56,273 nucleotides of DNA from Pyramidobacter piscolens W5455 (GCF_000177335.1 NZ_ADFP01000011.1:1-56273); one strand, 5' to 3'; positions 37,120 to 44,956 are shown, counted from the stretch's first letter. The notes: generated from the letters alone by a model not told the origin. Program-made: numbers and translations.

Positions 37120-37937
37120 ACAAAGCGGAAATCATTTATTCTGTGACGGAGGAATCGGGCGAGGCGCGGGATAACGTCATCCCGTTCATCGCGTACCATA
37201 CGCCGGCGCCCAAACGCTGTCTCGACATGTTGCTCGCCAAGTATTACGGGGAAAAGTTTTGCTCGGAAGTGAAAATGCCCGTACCGGAAGAGCACGTGAC
37301 GCCGGTTCTTTCCGTTCCGCTCGCGGCGGCGCGGATCATGATGGTCACGGACGGGGGGCTGGTGCCGAAAGGGAATCCCGACTGCCTGCCGCCGTCCAAC
37401 GCGCGGGAGTTCCACGCCTATGGTTTCGGTTTTGCAGAGCGATTCAAAGCCGAAGAATACGAAGTGTCTCATCAGGGCTACGATCACGGCGACGTCGACG
37501 AAGACCCGAACCGCCTGCTCCCGCTGGATATCCTGCGGGAGATGACGCGCGCAGGGGAGATCGGCGGCGTTTATCCGCGTTTTCTGTCGACGACGGGCGT
37601 CATGATGCCTTCCGAGACGGCGCGCAGGATAGGGCGCGAGATTGCCGTCCGCGTGTCGGCCTGTTCGATTGACGCCGTGCTTATTGTTTCAACCTGTGGA
37701 ACCAGCACGCGATGCGGCGCCTGCATCGCGCTTGCGCTGGAAGATCGCGGGATTCCCGCAGTGCAGATCACGAACCTCACGGAGATCGCGTGGAGCATGG
37801 GCGTGCGGCACGTCGAAAAGGGCGCCAGCGTGGGGAGTCCGGTTGGTTTTGCGGGGCTTTCGCAGCAGGAGGAACGCCGACGGCGGCGGCGCATCGTCTG
37901 CTCGGCGCTGCGCAGGCTGTGCGCGGACTTTGCCTAG
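37116..37937 (+). CDS. Half-length GrdB homologue with Cys in place of selenocysteine
   Basis: 273 aa versus about 437 for GrdB. It aligns only with the C-terminal two-thirds of the full GrdB-like protein at 39404: LAKYYGEKFCSEVKMP, VTDGGLVPKGNPD, EYEVSHQGYDHGDVDEDPNRLLPLD, and the active-site loop VSTCGTSTRCGA, where C194 sits at the Sec position and C200 is kept. The N-terminal Rossmann-like part of GrdB is missing, and the C-terminus ends in a short Arg-rich tail (RRRRRRIVCSALRRL) instead of the usual one. The start overlaps the tetR stop. It may be a redox or thiol-based partner or a substrate sensor; not a simple pseudogene, because the frame and active-site loop are intact. Confidence 0.8.
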   Translation: MNKAEIIYSVTEESGEARDNVIPFIAYHTPAPKRCLDMLLAKYYGEKFCSEVKMPVPEEHVTPVLSVPLAAARIMMVTDGGLVPKGNPDCLPPSNAREFHAYGFGFAERFKAEEYEVSHQGYDHGDVDEDPNRLLPLDILREMTRAGEIGGVYPRFLSTTGVMMPSETARRIGREIAVRVSACSIDAVLIVSTCGTSTRCGACIALALEDRGIPAVQITNLTEIAWSMGVRHVEKGASVGSPVGFAGLSQQEERRRRRRIVCSALRRLCADFA

Positions 37938-37993
37938 ACGTGCCGGATGACGCTTGAGCGAGGTCTTTTTGAACAGATTAATAATATGTAAAG

Positions 37994-38035
37994 AAAACAG
38001 ACATAGGCGTCCTTTGCCTATTGTCTGTTTTTTTG
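37994..38035 (+). terminator. Intrinsic terminator between half-GrdB and GrdE-like genes
   Basis: AAACAGACATAGGC and GCCTATTGTCTGTTT form a long stem around GTCCTTT, followed by seven T. It separates the tetR-halfGrdB transcript from the reductase genes. Confidence 0.85.
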
Positions 38036-38114
38036 TGCGGATGGAGAATGTGCGTATGAAAGAGTTCCGGCGAAACATTGTGCGACGATGTAAACGGAAA
38101 GGAGAGGAAAATCA

Positions 38115-39383
38115 ATGAGCAAGAGATTGCAGATTGATTACATCCACATTAAAGACGTGAAGTTCGGGGACCGAACGGCGCTCGATCACGGCGTCCTGAC
38201 CATCGACAAACAGGAACTGCTGGATATGGCGGGCAGCGAGCTGTTCGGAAAGCTGGACATCAAACTGGCCCGTCCCGGCGAAAACTGCCGCATCCTCGGC
38301 ATCCACGACATTATGCAGCCCCGGTGCAAAGCGGACGCGCCCGAGACGTCGTATCCCGGCATTTGGGGGAAACTCGCCCCCGTGGGCGAGGGACGCACGG
38401 TGGCGCTCAAGGGCGTGGTCGTTTCCGACATTTACTACGCCAAGTGCAACGTCAAATACTATCTTGACATGGGCGGAGAGTGCGCCAGGTACACGAACTT
38501 TTCGCGCCACTTCCACGTGATCCTGGACGCCGAACCGGCGGAAGGGGTCAGCGACCTGAGCTATGCGGAAGCGCTGAAATACGCGTCCCTGACGATCAAC
38601 GTCCGTCTGGCAAAACTCGGCATCGGCGAAACCCCGGACGAGACGAAAACGTACCAGCTCGGTCCGGTAGGCCCGGGCCCCGACGGCAAGCCGCTTCCCC
38701 GGGTGGCGTATCACGTCGTCCACATGGCCTCGCACGATACCTGGAACTTCCTGATGTACGGGCAGAGCGCGCTGAACTTCCTGCCGATCGTCGTGCAGCC
38801 GACCGAGATATTGGACGGAGCGATGATCTGGCGCTACTGGGAGCCGAACTACTTCCTGCAGGAAGAGATCTACATCAAGGAACTGATGGAACGCCACGGC
38901 AAAGATATTGATTTTGCCGGCGTGGTCTTCTCCAACAACGTCATGAAGATCGACGGCAAGGATACCATGGGCATGATTGCGGCGACGCTCTGCAAGGAAA
39001 CGCTGAAGGCGGACTGCGTCATCGTCAACAAGTCCGGCATGGGGCACTGCCAGCTGGATCAGGCGCTCGCCTTCAACTGGGAAGAGAAGATGGGCATGCG
39101 GTGCGTGATGAATCTGAGCGCCGTTTCCAACGACAGGCCCGGCGACATGCTGGTCATCGCCGACCCGAGGATCGACGCGGTCATCAACAGCGGCCGGAAC
39201 TACGATCTGCACCATCCGCGCGTGGAGCGCCTGATCGGGGAGGGGACGAACGTGCCCTCGCTGCTGGGCGTGGACGCGAAGGGGCCGTTCACGCATACGA
39301 CGAACTTCGCGTATCAAGGGATCTGGTCGCAGCTCGGCGACTGTTACGTGACGACGGACGCGGACCTTCCCTACTCCAAGTGA
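38115..39383 (+). CDS. Glycine/sarcosine/betaine reductase component B, GrdE/GrdG/GrdI-like subunit
   Basis: 422 aa with GGAAAGGAGAGG upstream. Family sequence throughout: HIKDVKFGDRTALDHGVLTIDKQEL at the N-terminus, KLARPGENCRI, VGEGRTVALKGVVV, QPTEILDGAMI, and MERHGKDIDFAGVVFSNN. In glycine-reductase GrdE a GNC segment right after PTEVMDGAIV is autoprocessed to a pyruvoyl cofactor. Here that segment reads WRYWEPNYFLQEE and has no cysteine. So it is probably not cleaved, as reported for the betaine enzyme, and does not use a Schiff base. Twenty bp upstream of the selenoprotein gene, as in known grd pairs. Confidence 0.88.
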   Translation: MSKRLQIDYIHIKDVKFGDRTALDHGVLTIDKQELLDMAGSELFGKLDIKLARPGENCRILGIHDIMQPRCKADAPETSYPGIWGKLAPVGEGRTVALKGVVVSDIYYAKCNVKYYLDMGGECARYTNFSRHFHVILDAEPAEGVSDLSYAEALKYASLTINVRLAKLGIGETPDETKTYQLGPVGPGPDGKPLPRVAYHVVHMASHDTWNFLMYGQSALNFLPIVVQPTEILDGAMIWRYWEPNYFLQEEIYIKELMERHGKDIDFAGVVFSNNVMKIDGKDTMGMIAATLCKETLKADCVIVNKSGMGHCQLDQALAFNWEEKMGMRCVMNLSAVSNDRPGDMLVIADPRIDAVINSGRNYDLHHPRVERLIGEGTNVPSLLGVDAKGPFTHTTNFAYQGIWSQLGDCYVTTDADLPYSK

Positions 39384-39403
39384 CCGGGAAAGGAGGAATC
39401 GAC

Positions 39404-40723
39404 ATGTCTGAACCGATCAGAGTGGTGCACTACATCAATCAGTTCTTCGCCGGCATGGGCGCGGAAGATACCGCGAGCGTCGGCGTTTCCGTCAGAGAGG
39501 AGCCGGTTGGCCCCGGACTCGGGCTGCAGAAGGAACTGGGGGACGACTATAAGATCGTTGCGACGATCATCTGCGGCGACAACACGATCGCCGAAAAAAC
39601 AGACGAGATTCTCGCCGAATTCGACAAGCTGATCCGGAAGTACGACGCCCAGCTGTTCATCGCCGGGCCCGGCTTTAACGCGGGACGTTACGGGATCGGC
39701 TGCGGCGCTTCGACTGCCTACGTAACGGAAAAGATGAAACTTCCCGCGGTGACCGCGCTATACTCCGAAAATCCCGGCACGGATCTTTACAAGGACCGCT
39801 GTTACATCCTGCAGACCGACAACAGCGCGGCGGGCATGCGGCAAACGCTTCCCAAGCTGGCGGCGTTCGCCAAACGGCTTGCGGCGGGAAGCCCAATCGG
39901 CGACGGGAAGAAGGAAGGCTACCATGGCTCCGGTCCCGCCGTGGAGATCGATTATTCCGTTCCCGCCAGCCGCCGGGGAGTGAATATGCTGCTTGCCAAA
40001 TATCATAACAAGCCCTTCGCGACGGAAGTCCGCATGCCGAATCACGAGGAGATCCCGCTTCCGGTGCTGCATAAACCGCTGAAAGAGATCAAACTCGCTC
40101 TGGTCACGGACGGGGGGCTTGTACCCAAGGGCAATCCGGACAGCATGGTGCCGACCAATTCCAAGACCTTCAACAAATACAGAATCGGCAACGTGGCGCG
40201 CCTTGACGCAAAAGATTACGAAGTCAGCCACCAAGGCTACAACAACGCTTTCGTGTTGGACGACCCGAACCGCCTCGTTCCCGTGGACGCAGCGCTTGAT
40301 CTCAAGAAGAAGGGCGTGATCGGCGAATTGCTGGATTCGTACTACACGACGGCCGGCGTGATGACGCCGATGGAAATGGGCAAAAAATTCGGCAGCGAGA
40401 TCGCCGCGGACTTGCGCAAGCAGGATGTCGACGCGGTCATCCTGACCAGCACGTGAGGCACGTCTTCACGCTGCGGTGCAGTGATGACGAAAGAGATCGA
40501 ACGTGCCGGCATCCCGGTCATCCACGTGACGAACCTGACGGAAATCTCCAAGGGGATCGGCAGTCACAGGATCCTCAGGGGCAACAGCGTCCTGCACGTC
40601 TTTGGGAACCCGAAACTGCCGAAGGAGCAGGAATTCAAATACCGCGAGGAACGCTTGGAAAAGGCTCTCGACATGCTGGAAGAAAAACCGGAAGCTGGAC
40701 AGCACACGCTTATCGAGGAGTAA
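39404..40723 (+). CDS. Selenoprotein: glycine/sarcosine/betaine reductase component B, GrdB/GrdF/GrdH-like (Sec351)
   Basis: 439 aa when the in-frame TGA at 40454-40456 is read as selenocysteine. The codons before and after stay in one frame and give LTST-U-GTSSRCGAVMTKEIERAG, matching the family active site STUGTCTRCGA; the middle Cys of that motif is Ser354 here and Cys357 is kept. Without readthrough the protein would end at 350 residues, exactly at the catalytic residue. AAAGGAGGAATC precedes the ATG. In the known enzymes, with the GrdE-type subunit it activates the substrate and transfers a carboxymethyl group to selenoprotein GrdA. GrdA and GrdCD are not in this window. Confidence 0.9.
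40458..40479 (+). promoter_or_regulatory. Candidate SECIS stem-loop for Sec351
   Basis: Directly after the UGA, GCAC (40458-40461) pairs with GTGC (40476-40479) with two further pairs inside and a loop of about nine bases (CTTCACGCT). Bacterial SECIS elements sit just 3' of the UGA, within the coding region, so location fits. The stem is short and the assignment needs folding and comparison. Confidence 0.45.
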
Positions 40724-40813
40724 ATGGCCAAAGATGAGCATTTTTCACAACTGCGCAAAATGGAGACAATTTCGTTATGTGAAGAATGCGGACGGAAAGC
40801 GCGCATAGTATGA
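40724..40813 (+). CDS. Possible 29-residue peptide with CxxC
   Basis: The ATG directly follows the selenoprotein stop (GAGGAGTAAATG), with the GAGGAG in ribosome-site position. The peptide is MAKDEHFSQLRKMETISLCE and then ECGRKARIV; LCEECGRK is a zinc-ribbon- or thiol-like CxxC. It ends at a TGA followed by TGT, TTT, TAA. Coding status is uncertain; it could be a chance frame. Confidence 0.3.
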   Translation: MAKDEHFSQLRKMETISLCEECGRKARIV

Positions 40814-40877
40814 TGTTTTTAACGAGAGAGCGCCGGGAATCCAGCGTTCATCGAAAGACCTGAAAGGAGACGGTTTT

Positions 40878-41759
40878 ATGAAGTACAATTGCGAAGTGAT
40901 CGATCTGGCAAGGAAAGACAATGGCAAGAAACTGTACTTTACGAAATTTGACTGTCCCGCCAGCTGGGGCGACAAGAATGTACTGCTCGTACACGGTTTG
41001 ACCTACACCCAGCACGTTTTTGACATCAAGTACAAGGATTACAGCGTCTGCGAATATTTTGCGAAAAACGGCTACACGGTGTGGCGCGTCGATCTCGGCG
41101 GATACGGACGTTCGGAAGAATACGAAAACGGTTTCGACGTCACGACCGAGAACGCTGCGAAAGATATCCTCTGCGCTGTGGAGAAAATCTGCGAACTCCA
41201 GAAGGTCGAGAAGGTCCCCGTCGTCGGCTGGTCCTGGGGAACCATGACGACGGCGAAGGCCGCCGAACTCGACAAGAGTACCCATATCAGCAAGATCGTC
41301 TGGATGGGACCGTTCCTGGGCGGCGCTTTCCCTCCCGCCGAGTGCAAGGATCCGTTTACTTTCCTGCAGTATCCGTACGTCGTTCGGGTATTCCAGCATC
41401 TTCCCGGCAGCGATGAAGACGTCGACATGGACACTGTCGAGCCCGAAATCGTAGGACTTTGGTGCGACCATGTCTACAAGATCGACGGCAAGCACGGCCG
41501 CCCGAACGGCGGAAACAGGGAAATTCTTGGCTGCGGCGACAAATGGTCGGTCGAGACCAAGAAAGTCCCGTGTCCCGTTCTGATCGTTACCGGAGACTGC
41601 GATTTCTATGTGAATATCGACCGCGTCTACCAAGCGGCCAAGGAACTGCCGGAAGGTTCTCAGCTTCTTCACCTGCACGGCGCCGGCCACTGCATGTACC
41701 TCGAGAAGGATTACTACAAGAAGACCAGGGAGACGATCCTCGACTTCCTGAACAAGTAG
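40878..41759 (+). CDS. Alpha/beta hydrolase 1 of the Grd-like locus
   Basis: 293 aa. Start ATG has GAAAGGAGACG upstream. Oxyanion region VLLVHGLTYTQHVF (HG at 39-40), nucleophile elbow GWSWG with Ser119, catalytic Asp at 240 or 242 in VTGDCDFY, and catalytic His271 in HGAGH. No signal peptide; cytoplasmic. The family covers esterases, lipases, dehalogenases and thioesterases and the substrate cannot be read. It lies 154 bp behind the selenoprotein and is closely related to the hydrolase at 43999 (same length, same catalytic pattern). A role in freeing or finishing the reductase substrate is inference. Confidence 0.85.
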   Translation: MKYNCEVIDLARKDNGKKLYFTKFDCPASWGDKNVLLVHGLTYTQHVFDIKYKDYSVCEYFAKNGYTVWRVDLGGYGRSEEYENGFDVTTENAAKDILCAVEKICELQKVEKVPVVGWSWGTMTTAKAAELDKSTHISKIVWMGPFLGGAFPPAECKDPFTFLQYPYVVRVFQHLPGSDEDVDMDTVEPEIVGLWCDHVYKIDGKHGRPNGGNREILGCGDKWSVETKKVPCPVLIVTGDCDFYVNIDRVYQAAKELPEGSQLLHLHGAGHCMYLEKDYYKKTRETILDFLNK

Positions 41760-41773
41760 CCGCAATCTATGGG

Positions 41774-41807
41774 GCCGCACGCGCGTTGACCGGCGTGCGG
41801 CTTTTTT
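41774..41807 (+). terminator. Intrinsic terminator after hydrolase 1
   Basis: GCCGCACGC and GCGTGCGGC enclose a ten-base loop, followed by six T. It closes the grdE/grdB/hydrolase transcript. Confidence 0.85.
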
Positions 41808-41845
41808 GCGCGCCGCGCCGGAAGAGGCGGAAAGGAGGACGGGAC

Positions 41846-42586
41846 ATGAAGATACGGACGGCGGCCGAGATGAAAAGAAACGTTCCAGAGCGCTTTGCGT
41901 GGATCCTGGATCACGTTTTCGAGCAAGTGCGCGCCGGGCGGATAAAGGTCGGAGAGGAACTTCCGTCCGCCGGCGAGCTCGCCGCGGCGCTCGGCGTTTC
42001 CGAAAGCGAGTCCGCCGCGGCCCTTCGCGAGATGGAGACTCTCTGCCTCGTCGAAAAACGTTCCGGGTCGGGACCCTATATATTCGGAAGTGTATCGAAC
42101 GGCTTCACCCACACGTTCGACGTCATGCGGATGCTGGGGATCGTCGGGCCGCGCGACGTCGGCGCTTTTCGAAAGAGCATGGAGCTGGCGGTTTACGACC
42201 TCGCGTTCCGCAATCGGAACAAAAGGCTCGAGCTGGCGGAGATGAAAGAAGTCCTCGGCGCTTTCCCGCAAGAGAATATCGAGACGCAGATCAGGCTGGA
42301 TCAGCGGTTCCATTATCTGCTGACCGAAATGACGGACAACGGAGTTATGACGATGCTGATGTCCGCGATCTTCGAAATCTACGGACGCTGGGTGACGCGG
42401 GGGCTCGGCGCGATGCCAGAGCGGGGCATGCGCCGCCTGCACAACGCCCATACGAAAATATACGAAAGCCTTCTCCACAACGACAAGGCGGCGGGGCTTG
42501 AAGCGATCGACGAACATTATTACCTCATAGAATTGGCGGGAGAAGAAATGCTGAACGTCCGCAGTCCGCGGCAGCCGTTGGTCTGA
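41846..42586 (+). CDS. FadR/FCD-type GntR-family regulator 1 (divergent recognition helix)
   Basis: 246 aa with AAAGGAGGAC upstream. N-terminal winged helix VFEQVRAGRIKVGEELPSAGELAAALGVSESESAAALREME. The recognition helix SESESAAALREM lacks the Arg-rich pattern of regulator 2 (SRNSVREGVRALE). The C-terminal FCD domain (about residues 90-235) keeps metal-ligand positions: Asp and His in LDQRFHYLL, and His in AHTKIYESLLHNDKAAGLEAIDEHYY. It may bind a different operator, act with regulator 2, or have lost DNA binding. Confidence 0.82.
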   Translation: MKIRTAAEMKRNVPERFAWILDHVFEQVRAGRIKVGEELPSAGELAAALGVSESESAAALREMETLCLVEKRSGSGPYIFGSVSNGFTHTFDVMRMLGIVGPRDVGAFRKSMELAVYDLAFRNRNKRLELAEMKEVLGAFPQENIETQIRLDQRFHYLLTEMTDNGVMTMLMSAIFEIYGRWVTRGLGAMPERGMRRLHNAHTKIYESLLHNDKAAGLEAIDEHYYLIELAGEEMLNVRSPRQPLV

Positions 42587-42622
42587 CGGGAGCGCGCCGC
42601 CGTTTTTAACGTGATGTGATGG

Positions 42623-42660
42623 AAATGACCGGCCCCTGGAGCGCGCGGGCGGTCATTTTT
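42623..42660 (+). terminator. Intrinsic terminator after GntR 1
   Basis: AATGACCGGCCC pairs with GGGCGGTCATT (one bulge), followed by five T. Confidence 0.7.
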
Positions 42661-42703
42661 GCGCTTTAACGCCGGAAAAATTTTGCCGCGTCTTATAGCC
42701 GTC

Positions 42704-42732
42704 TTGACAGTGATGTATTTTAGGAGTATTGT
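42704..42732 (+). promoter_or_regulatory. Promoter of GntR 2
   Basis: TTGACA (42704-42709), 17-bp spacer, TATTGT (42727-42732). Predicted start near 42739. The operator-like TGGTAGGACCA lies at +7 to +17. Confidence 0.7.
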
Positions 42733-42744
42733 GCGGGTGAAAAG

Positions 42745-42755
42745 TGGTAGGACCA
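42745..42755. promoter_or_regulatory. FadR/GntR-type operator TGGTAGGACCA, site 1
   Basis: TGGT-NNN-ACCA is the established operator form for FCD-type GntR proteins such as LldR and PdhR. The site sits just downstream of the -10 of the regulator's own promoter, which indicates autorepression. Confidence 0.7.
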
Positions 42756-42777
42756 AAATTAGTCAGGGGAGGAACAG

Positions 42778-43482
42778 ATGGCCTGTCTGCGAGAGTTCGA
42801 AAAAGTCATAGACTACATCATCGGCGAGATCCGCGAAGGCAGGGCAGTCGTCGGGAGCGAGATCCCCTCGGAGCGGCAGATCTCGGCGGAGCTCTGCATC
42901 AGTCGGAACTCCGTGCGCGAAGGCGTACGCGCTCTCGAGAACATGGGCGTCGTCGAAAGCCGCCATGGTTCGGGAAATTACATTTCTGGCAGCATTTCCG
43001 GCAGCGTCAAGCGTGCTCTCGACGTGATGCTCCTGCTGCGGAAGATCGACATGAAAGAGATTTCGGACTACCGCAAGAGCACGGAATTGGCCGTTTTCGA
43101 TCTGGCTTTCGGCAACCCCGACAAAAACAACCAGCTGCGCAAGATCTCCGAAATACTGGACGACTTTATGAAACAGCCGCTGGAAGAGCGGATCCGGAGG
43201 GACAACGAGTTCCATTACGCTCTGGTAAAAATGGCGGATAACCAGATCCTTTCGATCGTCATGAGCAGCATTTCCGAGGTGTACTCGCGGTGGGTGCGGC
43301 AGGTGCTGGAGTCGATGCCCGAAAAGGGCATGCGGCAGCTGCACGAAGCTCATACGAAACTCTTCGAAAGCTTCATCCATAACGACAAAGCGGCAGGCAT
43401 CGCAGCGATCGACGAGCATTATTTTACGATCAGCCTGATGGCCGGCCGGATCGGCAAAAAAGACGCAGGAAACGGCGTGTGA
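42778..43482 (+). CDS. FadR/FCD-type GntR-family regulator 2
   Basis: 234 aa with GGGGAGG upstream. Winged helix VIDYIIGEIREGRAVVGSEIPSERQISAELCISRNSVREGVRALENMGVVESRHGSGNYI with an intact recognition helix. The FCD ligand domain has the expected His/Asp residues (DNEFHYALVKMADNQ, AHTKLFESFIHNDKAAGIAAIDEHYF). FCD regulators usually sense small carboxylates or amino/hydroxy acids. The operator TGGTNNNACCA occurs in its own promoter and again before the next gene (43500), so it probably controls itself and the small protein/hydrolase 2 unit. Confidence 0.88.
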   Translation: MACLREFEKVIDYIIGEIREGRAVVGSEIPSERQISAELCISRNSVREGVRALENMGVVESRHGSGNYISGSISGSVKRALDVMLLLRKIDMKEISDYRKSTELAVFDLAFGNPDKNNQLRKISEILDDFMKQPLEERIRRDNEFHYALVKMADNQILSIVMSSISEVYSRWVRQVLESMPEKGMRQLHEAHTKLFESFIHNDKAAGIAAIDEHYFTISLMAGRIGKKDAGNGV

Positions 43483-43499
43483 TTATTTCTCAAATAAAG

Positions 43500-43510
43500 T
43501 GGTAGAACCA
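43500..43510. promoter_or_regulatory. FadR/GntR-type operator TGGTAGAACCA, site 2
   Basis: Same TGGT-NNN-ACCA form as site 1, with the longer match AGTGGTAGRACCAA shared between both. It lies 18 bp after the GntR 2 stop and 34 bp before the small membrane protein start. Confidence 0.65.
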
Positions 43511-43543
43511 ATTAAGCCGGCACAAACGGGGGAGGAATCTGTT

Positions 43544-43858
43544 ATGACAGCGCTGAACTGCATCGTTTTCATCGTCGCCGTCGTTGCGCTGATGTTGGGC
43601 GGCGCGCGCGTCAAACTGCGAGCGCCCTCGTTGGCCGCGAGGACCGTGCGGAAAAACGACAGCGGCCTGGTTCTTGAATTCGACGATTTTGGCCGTTTGC
43701 CGCCGCCGGTGGTCGACGTTTTCCGCGCGGTCTATTCCGTGGGGAAAGAGTACGTCTACGAAGGCGCAACGTACCGCCTCGCAGAAATGAGGACCGTCGC
43801 GCAGGCGGGCGAAAAGGGCGCGAAAATGGTCTGTACGTTTGTGGAACGCGGTGGCTAA
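43544..43858 (+). CDS. Small single-TM protein of unknown function
   Basis: 104 aa from MTALNCIVFIVAVVALMLGG, with GGGGGAGGAATC upstream. One N-terminal TM helix (residues 4-22) with a soluble C-terminal domain of about 80 residues (GLVLEFDDFGRLPPPVVDVFRAVYSVGKEYVYEGATYRLAEM-like) facing one side of the membrane. Family not recognised. It is downstream of operator site 2 and upstream of hydrolase 2. Confidence 0.65.
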   Translation: MTALNCIVFIVAVVALMLGGARVKLRAPSLAARTVRKNDSGLVLEFDDFGRLPPPVVDVFRAVYSVGKEYVYEGATYRLAEMRTVAQAGEKGAKMVCTFVERGG

Positions 43859-43998
43859 GATTCTATGGGAAAAAGCGGATGTCCGCACAGATTGCCGGAG
43901 GGGCCGCGCAGACATCGGATACGGCGCGCGGCTCACGATGCGCGGGCACTTCGGGGAGTCGCGGCGAACGAATTCGGATTGTGAAAAAGGAGGCATTC

Positions 43999-44880
43999 AT
44001 GGAGTTCTCGTTTGAAAGCGTTTTTGTACGGAGAAAAGACAACGGCAAGAAGATCTTCGTAAACAGGTGCTTCTGTCCGGCCAGCTACGACGCGAAGAAC
44101 CTGCTTTGCGTACATGGTCTGACGTCGTCGAACCACGTATTTGACCTCGATTACAAGGATTACAGCGTGGCGCGCTATTTCGCGCGAAACGGTTATAACG
44201 TCTGGTGCATGGATTACGGCGGCTATGGGCTGTCGGACAAATACGAGAACGGTTTCGATGTGGACACGGAGAACGCGGCGAAGGACGTTGTCGCCGTCGC
44301 CGGGGAAATCTGCGCGCGCCAGCATGCCGACAAGCTGAACGTCCTTGGCTGGTCTTGGGGAAGCATGACCTCCGCCCGGGCTTCCGCGATGCGTCCCGAA
44401 CTGTTCCGAAGAATGGCGTGGGTCGGCCCCTGTTTTGGCGGCACGCTTCCGACGACCGTGGTCAAAGAACCTTTTACCACGCTTTCCTATCCGTATTGCG
44501 TGCGCGTGTTTCAAAGGGTGAACGGCTCGGATACGGAAGTCGACTATGCGACGGTGGAGCACGGTTTGGTGAGTCTGTGGGTCGAACAGGTGTTCAAAAA
44601 CGACGCGGGGCACGGACGTCCCAACGGAGGCAACCGCGACATCTCGGCTGCAGGGGACAAATGGCTGATCGAACCGGAGACGGCCACGTGCCCCGTCCTT
44701 CTTCATTTCGGGGACAAAGACGTGTACGTCGACAAAGGACGGGTCAAAATAGCCCTTGACAAGCTACCGAACGGTTCCGCCTGCAATTTCATGAAAGGCG
44801 CGGGGCACGCGCTCTGGGTGGAAAGGGATTATTACAGACCCTTCCGCGAGCGGACTCTGGCGTTCTTTGAAGAGGAGTGA
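43999..44880 (+). CDS. Alpha/beta hydrolase 2 of the Grd-like locus
   Basis: 293 aa from MEFSFESVFVRRKDNGK, with AAAAAGGAGG upstream. A full-length paralogue of hydrolase 1: shared KDNGKK start, NLLCVHGLTSSNHVFDLDYKDYSV, DYGGYGLSDKYENGFDV, nucleophile elbow GWSWGS (Ser about 119), HGRPNGGNRDI, GDKDVYVD (Asp) and KGAGHALW (His). The two probably arose by duplication and act on related substrates. A terminator follows. Confidence 0.85.
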   Translation: MEFSFESVFVRRKDNGKKIFVNRCFCPASYDAKNLLCVHGLTSSNHVFDLDYKDYSVARYFARNGYNVWCMDYGGYGLSDKYENGFDVDTENAAKDVVAVAGEICARQHADKLNVLGWSWGSMTSARASAMRPELFRRMAWVGPCFGGTLPTTVVKEPFTTLSYPYCVRVFQRVNGSDTEVDYATVEHGLVSLWVEQVFKNDAGHGRPNGGNRDISAAGDKWLIEPETATCPVLLHFGDKDVYVDKGRVKIALDKLPNGSACNFMKGAGHALWVERDYYRPFRERTLAFFEEE

Positions 44881-44916
44881 CGCAGGGGCAGGGGATACGG
44901 AGGACGGAAGGAACAA

Positions 44917-44956
44917 GGGCGCCGGTCGGCATTTGCCGCGCGGCGCCCATATTTTT
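44917..44956 (+). terminator. Intrinsic terminator after hydrolase 2
   Basis: GGGCGCCG and CGGCGCCC enclose a 16-nt loop with inner pairing, followed by ATATTTTT. Confidence 0.75.

Noticed and set aside
40454-40456. Reading the TGA as a nonsense mutation splitting a GrdB pseudogene
   Set aside because: It is at exactly the Sec position of the family and the downstream frame is intact and homologous.
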